A DNA stretch of 64,000 nt from positions 20,015 through 84,014 of the forward strand of contig QLIY01000723.1 of the NCBI GenBank assembly GCA_003260075.1, given 5' to 3'. Shown piece after piece: positions 58,358 through 64,000 of this stretch; the first letter of the stretch is position 1; each line of letters opens with the position of its first letter. Below the pieces are notes generated by a model. It ran no database searches. It had not been told where the DNA came from and worked only from the letters and a program-made list of their open reading frames with translations. The stretch comes from Phallusia mammillata (taxonomy: Eukaryota > Chordata > Ascidiacea > Phlebobranchia > Ascidiidae). The translations under genes and the position numbers were made by a program.

Positions 58358-59076
58358 GTCGCAGCGTTGATAATGGTGACCTCGATGCTAAAGATCTCCA
58401 AGTTTATAGCTCCGTCCGGCATGATATTCTCTGTTGCGTTGTAGACCAGTACGGCGTCCAGAAACATTGGCAAGTTCGCTCGGAGTCGGGGTCGTGGGGA
58501 ACCGTTATCAACAGGAATTTCTAATCCAGTAACCCAGTGTTGGTCTCCAAAGCGTGGCGAAGAAGGAACTTCTGGGATAGCAAAATCAAATGCCAGCCAA
58601 TCAAGATACTCTCTATGCACTTGTTGATAGAACCGCATCGCTTTCTTGTTGGTATACCGTCTGTCTCCGCACAACTGGGAGAAGTCCGTTCTTGTGATTT
58701 TCTTGTTGTATAGTATGGAACGAAATTGCTGGAGATACTTCAACAGGTGATAGTCAGGGCCCAAGATGGTACCGTCGTAAAATTCAATGAACTTCGGAAC
58801 ATTTGTGAGCTCACACGTCTTGAGACTCCACATCCATCTTCCTGTAGGAACACACCACTCGTACATAGGAAACAAGGGTTCGCGAGCCACAGCATTGCCC
58901 AAAACAAGTTTCTCAGAGTCGTCTATTTCTTCTTGTTCGATCAAGTTGTTCTCAACAGTAGACATTTTTGCAAATTTTGCAAACAAGTTGTTCTCAACAG
59001 TCGACATTTTTTTACCTGTGCTGAATGACATTGTCCACATAATTAATCTTTCTCTTTTGTTCTTATCATACATCAA
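58339..59076 (-). CDS. Unrecognised intronless ORF, up to 245 aa
   Basis: I do not recognise this protein. It is the longest uninterrupted minus-strand frame in the interval between the two TSR genes. Its composition is protein-like, rich in Trp, Tyr, Phe and Pro, with no low-complexity sequence. The likely start is one of two Met codons that each begin MSTVENNL, near 59007 and 58965, inside a short direct repeat; the upstream MMYDKNK start is less convincing. An acidic segment (EQEEIDDSEK) leads into a globular-looking domain with PMYEWCVPTGRWMW, RRYTNKKAMRFYQQ and FGDQHWVTGLEIP. The stop at 58339 lies within a duplicated segment. No signal peptide or membrane helix was seen. It could be a lineage-specific gene, an exon of a larger one, or a captured mobile or viral gene; none is shown. 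Confidence 0.5.
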   Translation of the reverse strand: MMYDKNKRERLIMWTMSFSTGKKMSTVENNLFAKFAKMSTVENNLIEQEEIDDSEKLVLGNAVAREPLFPMYEWCVPTGRWMWSLKTCELTNVPKFIEFYDGTILGPDYHLLKYLQQFRSILYNKKITRTDFSQLCGDRRYTNKKAMRFYQQVHREYLDWLAFDFAIPEVPSSPRFGDQHWVTGLEIPVDNGSPRPRLRANLPMFLDAVLVYNATENIMPDGAINLEIFSIEVTIINAATSFIAL

Positions 59077-59725
59077 GTCTCATTATTTTAAGAAACAAAA
59101 AAGAACGAAAAGCAATAAAACACTGTTTTTTTATAATTGAGGTTTCCTTTTTACAGTACATTTTTTACTTACATAATTATTAGTTGGTTTAAGGGAAAAG
59201 ATTGCAAAATATAAAGCACCAAAATATCTGCTGCAATGGATTGCACAACTATTTCGAAATAACCGGCTTACCGAACTGCCCAGCATATGGTAAGGCTGTT
59301 CAAAACAACAGGAAATTTGGTACACGAATTACTGTGGGAATAGCGACACTGAACATGGACTTCCATTAGTTAGTGAATCATGAGAACACGTAAATGACAC
59401 CGCTCAATGCCATATGTCGCAAACAATCATATGGACTTTATAGGAACGATAAGTTATTTGCAAGTTCAAACTTTTTTAATTCAACTTTATTTCAGACGAA
59501 CACATGACGATGGTGAAAACAAGAACATACTTGTTTGCAGCGTTTCCAAAATTTTCCTTTACTCCTTGCTTGGTTAAATCAGCATACCAAATGACTATAT
59601 GGTGTAAGACACGTCGATTACTACTTCAAGTAAAAGAACAGAGTTTATAATCTTTGATTTAATTTGGGCTTTGCCTTTATTTGTGCCTACTGTATATTTT
59701 GACCATTGCATTGTTTACCTTAAAG

Positions 59726-60034
59726 CAGTGATTCTCAAACTTATATGGATCGCGTACCACCTGACAACGTTTTCTATCGCTGCGTACCACTAAACCTTGC
59801 ATAAATAGATAGACCAAGAAATAGGCCCGTTTCCTCAACCCGGCTAGCATATTTAGCAATTTTAAAAGAATGTCCAAAACAAGAGTTTCGCCCAAACCAG
59901 GGCCGATCAGTTGGGTCAGTTGAGTTGCAATTTTAAAACGGACCTAATAGCTATAGCAGAAAACTACTCGCGTACCACCTAAAAAGTTCTAGCGTACCAC
60001 TAGTGGTACGCGTACCACAGTTTGAGAACCACTG
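59726..60034. mobile_element. hAT-type MITE, 309 bp
   Basis: Terminal inverted repeats CAGTGATTCTCAAAC and GTTTGAGAACCACTG (one mismatch) are flanked by a perfect 8-bp target duplication CCTTAAAG (59718-59725 and 60035-60042). The interior repeats GCGTACCAC motifs. There is no transposase. Confidence 0.93.
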
Positions 60035-60412
60035 CCTTAAAGGCATACGTGCCTATCACTCAACCGTAAATGGACTAGAAAACGTTTCATATGCACTCAA
60101 GTCTAAATTTTATAACCAAATATTTGTTTTGTCTTTTCTTCAAGATCACGATTTTTATGACGTATTGTGCGACTACCCGCAGGATTTCTATTATTCTTCT
60201 TCTCGCCCTAACCTTTTAAGTTTTCTGTATCTTGTAACTGAGTCCTAATCCTTTATGTCTAATTAGACAATATTATTGCTAAAACTCTAAAAGACACCAC
60301 CAAACATTCATTTCATGCAATATATAATAATTTATTTAGACGATACACATGGTAACGATATTCAATGGCATAAACGGTTTAATCAGCATAAATAAAAAAT
60401 TTCTACATAACT

Positions 60413-63400
60413 TTATTTTCCAAGATTTTGATATTGACACCAGCCTTCATAGCACGGTACAACTTTGGTAGCCTGGAAATCATGACAGTGACCGATTCCG
60501 CCTTGGTAACGGCACTCGTAGGTCTTGTTAACTTTGCAAACTGGGTATTGGCAAGCGGTTGTCTGAGTTTCCACAGGTTTGCCGCAATAGATTTGGCATT
60601 CGACGACGTCGAAGAGAGATTCGGTCAAGGTATGGCATCCGTAGTCGCCGCCATCAGTGCAGTGGCGTGTGCGGGTCTTTTCACCAACGCCACAGTGGAT
60701 GCTGCACTTACTGAAAGTCGACCATTCGCTCAGCCTCGGGCATCGTCCCTCCCGACAAGGTCTGGACTCTTGGGCCGCCCCACCACAAGTTGCTCCGCTT
60801 GGAATGCATTGGCGATGTCTGACCTGGGTTCCGCCGCCACACGATGCGGTGCAAGATCCAAAGTCTGACCATTGACCATAGACAGGACATTGCATCTCGT
60901 TGCATACCGCCGTTTCTTCGTCCACACCGTCGCACTGCTCTTTCTTGTAGGCGACGCAACGACGTTTCCTAGTTCGGTGACCGCCGCCGCATGTTTTAGA
61001 GCAAGCTCCCCATGTTTCCCAATCTGCGTAGTAAGAAGCAACTCCGGAATACTGCGTAACGATGTCGTGTCTTGGAATGTAGCACATATGCCTCTCACAG
61101 CATCCGGCAAAGCTTCCCTTTAGAGCAAATTGGGCTCCGAGTCGGTAGTTCTGGTATGGGCAGGGAGGCTGTTGTGGGTAGAATGGAGGGTAAACTGGTG
61201 GCTGAGGGTAGGGGGGGGGGGGGATAGCACATGTGCCTCTCACAGCATCCGGCAAAGCTTCCCTTCAGAGCAAATTGGGCTCCGAGTCGGTAATTTTGGT
61301 ATGGACAGGAAGGCTGTTGTGGGTAGAATGGAGGGTAAACTGGTGGCTGAGGGTAGGGGTTGTATCCTGGGTAAGGGTTCGGCTGAGGGTAAGGGTTCGG
61401 CTGGGGGTAAGGGTTCGGCTGGGGGTAAGGGTTTGGTTGAGGGTAGCTTGGACCACTTGGATAAGGGTTTGGGTAATATGGACCGTTGTTGGGTAGGTTT
61501 GTGGGATTAACTCCTCCGTATGAACGTCCGCCAGTGAGATTAAGACTGTAAGCCAGTATTGGGTCAATGGAATTGCCGTAGCCTGGGAAATGACCTCCGT
61601 ATGTGTTTGGAACGTACTCGGACTTAAGCTTCTGCAAGTAGTATTGCCAGTTGTCAGGTGCGATCACTCCATCAAGGACTAATTTGTAGAAAGATTGCTT
61701 CAGATGATCGGGAACGTGGCTGACAGTGATGTTAAAGAGCTGGTATTGGATAGCTTGATGGGTAATAGACGGATCAACCACACATCCTGATTGACGACAG
61801 TAGTGGTAGCTGCTGAGATAGTCGGATGGAGACGAATGCTGGTTGAAGGGAAGACACATTGGTTGGCCGTACATGTCTCTACCAGATGGAGTGGAGCTGC
61901 GGTAGGGATCTTTTCCCGAGCGAACCTTTACATTATGTAGTTGCGCAGCAAAGAAGCAGCCAATTCCGGCCTTGGAGCAGCCTCCGATCAATGCACATTG
62001 CTGAGGCGCAATTCCTAAAAATCAAAAGCACAATTATACAAAGTCCAACCAATTTATAGTGATACCAAAAAATGTTTAACAATTTTTAAGCGTACCTAGC
62101 CATCCTGCTCTCTTGGGCTTAATTCCAATGTAAAGAAGAACATCAACCATGTAACATCCAGCGGGCTGTCTGTGGACCAACTCAAGGTTTTGCTGAATAA
62201 GGCACTTGGTGTAAAGACCGTTCCACGTCTTTCCGCTCTAGAATTTATACGAAAGTTTGCTTAACCATTTGGATCTGTTTGTGTTTAGGATTATTGTTTG
62301 TTTTAATCTTACCTTGACTGTGTATTTTTTGACCAGACGGTGAAACTCTTTATTACGAATAGCAAGCTGGCACACTGGTACACCAGGAAGAACGCTGTGA
62401 CCGAGAGCACGACGAACAGTAGCCAATTGAGTATCGAAGTAGCATCCCGGTTTTGCGTGACAGGCCAAGGGGTTGGTTTCCAAAGATGGATCGCTTGCGC
62501 TGCATGGGATTCTGTCAAAAGGACATAAAAGATGCTTTTAGAAAAAAAAGTATATTTTGTGTTAGAATAACATATTTTAGATAAAGTGTAAATATAAAAT
62601 AGAAACTTTTTTAATAAAATTGTGATATAATACTTTCCGGAGTTTGTGGTTGAAGTTACTTATATTATAATATAAGATAATTACTGATAATTATCAGTTG
62701 TTCTTTCGTACCTTTGGCAATATGGGACATCCACTGGAGGCTCAAAGAGCTTGTAAAGATTTGGGTCATGTTCATGAATTCCACAGTTGTCAGGAAACAC
62801 TGGTGGGCACTGGTTAATTGGTGGGAAAAACGGAGGGATGTGCACAGGAGGGTAATTGTACAGAGATGGTGGCCCGCCTTTAAAAACAGAAAAATATTAA
62901 CAAATAAGATAAATGACAAGATGTACTCAAATTTTTTAATCTAGTTTTTGCTTACCTGGTGGGTAGTAGCTACCAGATCGACCAAGTAAGTCTCCCTCTC
63001 CATAAAGTTCCTCAAGTTTAGCAAATGGTACTGCAAAAATAATGCCAAATATAATCATACAATTCATGAAATATTACACAGGTTAATTTTAATTAATAAG
63101 TGGTATTCTTTTTTTCTTGATTTTCAAAAGACCGCCCTACATTTTTTAATATCTATTTTTGCCATAAATATAAGTATTGATTTGTAGTGGCTGAAATTCT
63201 GTAAACCGTACTTATTTTCGAGAAACATCCTCCGCTGTAAACAGAGCAGTGAGATGGACATGCAGATTGATCAGTGATGGTTGTGCTGTTTGCGTCACAA
63301 GGATCTTCAACACAGGGAACGGCGGAATCTGTTTTTAAAACAAAGATTAATTAAGTATTGTTTGGTCTAAGATGCTCACAGTCAATTAGAACGTATTTAC

Positions 63401-63586
63401 CTTGAACTATTTCTCCGTATTTCACCAAATCATTCAGTGTAGTGCAATTACTTTGCTGTCCTCTGGCCAAGGCAGCCAACGAGGCAACAAAAACAATAAG
63501 TNATCATTCAGTGTAGTGCAATTACTTTGCTGTCCTCTGGCCAAGGCAGCCAACGAGGCAACAAAAACAATAAGTATCGAATGCAT
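60413..63586 (-). CDS. Secreted Cys-rich protein with three thrombospondin type-1 repeats and a Pro-rich repeat (gene B)
   Basis: Tandem paralogue of the gene at 52094-55794. Exons are 63586-63401, 63328-63212, 63030-62956, 62877-62712, 62511-62313, 62237-62096 and 62014-60413. The signal peptide is MHSILIVFVASLAALARG. The order then matches gene A: GGCFSK, PGCYFD, AGCYMVD, GCFFAAQ, GCCERHMCYIPR, three TSP1 repeats (WGACSKTCGGG, FGSCTASCGGG, FSKCSIHCGVG) and a Cys-rich end (CQYQNLGK). Exons of 199 and 142 nt have the same lengths as in gene A. Specific to B is a Pro-Tyr-Gln-Asn repeat around 61350-61440. As given, the gene is broken twice: a 74-nt duplication around the N at 63502 in exon 1, and a 145-nt duplication around the G tract at 61211-61223. 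Discounting both leaves an open frame of 755 codons. I regard both breaks as assembly errors, not a pseudogene. AATAAA overlaps the stop codon. Confidence 0.86.
61080..61355 (+). repeat. About 131-bp direct duplication joined by a poly-G tract inside TSR gene B
   Basis: 61080-61210 and 61225-61355 are near-identical with scattered SNPs, separated by G13 (61211-61223). The period is 145 bp, which shifts the frame of exon 7. Dropping one period makes the exon 1457 nt and restores phase with the upstream exons. Confidence 0.92.
61350..61440 (-). repeat. Short tandem repeat coding QPNPYP units in TSR gene B
   Basis: An 18-nt unit (about GGGTTCGGCTGGGGGTAA on the plus strand) is repeated about four times. 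It encodes PYPQPN-type hexapeptides between the Cys-rich half and the TSP1 half. Gene A has no such repeat at that place, so it is a recent, paralogue-specific expansion. Confidence 0.8.
63429..63575 (+). repeat. Identical 73-bp duplication around a single N, within TSR gene B exon 1
   Basis: 63429-63501 and 63503-63575 appear identical, and the base between them (63502) is N. The duplicated unit codes for most of the signal peptide and the start of the mature protein. This is the signature of two contigs abutted without merging their overlap. Confidence 0.95.
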
Positions 63587-63588
63587 AT

Positions 63589-63731
63589 CTGTGGAAAACC
63601 AAGGTTTAGTATTAGAAGTAGATGTTAATTTAGCGTACGCTAATAGTTTTTACCAGTCGATATTACAACATTTCAAAATGGTTTCAAAAGCGGAATGTAC
63701 ATCACGTATTCGTAAAACGTGCTCCATTTAC
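63589..63731 (-). other. 5'UTR intron of TSR gene B
   Basis: Donor GTAAAT at 63731 and acceptor CCACAG ending 63589, only 2 nt before the ATG. This parallels the leader intron of gene A. Confidence 0.55.
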
Positions 63732-63845
63732 CTTGTCTCTTTTCGAGGTACCCAACTTGTCTTCAACTCTTGAGTGTCAATTTGAATTGTAACGGTGAAC
63801 CAGTTATCAATTCGATTTGAATGATTTCTTAGCCTTAGCGCGTTG

Positions 63846-63853
63846 CTTATATA
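63846..63853 (-). promoter_or_regulatory. TATA box of TSR gene B
   Basis: TATATAAG on the minus strand, about 110 nt upstream of the leader donor site. It is the counterpart of the gene A TATA box. Confidence 0.6.
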
Positions 63854-64000
63854 CGCTACAACAGCTTGCGCCACCAACCACCGCGCCCTGAGGGGAATGT
63901 GACGTCAAAATGTGTCACTAGATTTTGCCTAAAGGCGGGAAAATTGAGGCGTATAATGGTAATGGATTCCCTGAAGCAAACTTTGCCATAAAAATAAAAA

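Noticed and set aside
60428-60868. Plus-strand ORF of 146 codons
   Set aside because: Antisense shadow of the TSP1 repeats of TSR gene B.

Overview
The window is nuclear DNA of an animal. Genes are split by many short GT-AG introns, and the proteins are metazoan: a FAT4-type cadherin, the Polycomb protein SUZ12, a mitochondrial-clan P450 and the ribosome-biogenesis protein PWP2. Compact introns, moderate AT richness and small hAT-type MITEs suggest an invertebrate, possibly an invertebrate chordate such as an ascidian. The species is inference; nothing here proves it. Layout: (1) 1-19428, + strand: the 3' half of a giant FAT4-like protocadherin, with 51 exons traced in a continuous frame (3189 codons plus stop). 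It encodes about 17-18 cadherin repeats, EGF-like and laminin-G domains, one membrane helix and a cytoplasmic tail ending HYV. (2) 20570-27981, +: complete PWP2, 21 exons, 908 aa. (3) 28635-36799, -: complete SUZ12, 15 exons, 791 aa, convergent with PWP2. (4) 36800-44384: a gene-poor interval. (5) 44385-46753, +: complete mitochondrial-clan cytochrome P450, 6 exons, 589 aa, behind a TATA box. (6) 46754-52093: gene-poor, with a hAT MITE. (7) 52094-55794 and 60413-63586, both -: two tandem paralogues for secreted Cys-rich proteins with three thrombospondin type-1 repeats. Exon structure is conserved, including identical 199-nt and 142-nt exons, a TATA box and a 5'UTR intron. Between them lie a decayed LINE fragment, an unrecognised 245-codon intronless ORF and a third hAT MITE. 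The genes are unrelated housekeeping, chromatin, adhesion and secreted functions and do not form one pathway; only the TSR pair is a family cluster. A strong theme is structural. At least seven poly-G or poly-C tracts (10-13 nt) are flanked by near-identical direct copies with SNP-like differences, two more C tracts (23 and 81 nt) lack obvious copies, and one single-N junction is flanked by identical 73-bp copies. These duplicate exons of FAT4, PWP2 and the second TSR gene. Removing exactly one 145-bp repeat unit from the TSR gene restores its frame. The pattern looks like haplotype or contig joining through homopolymer artefacts rather than biology.
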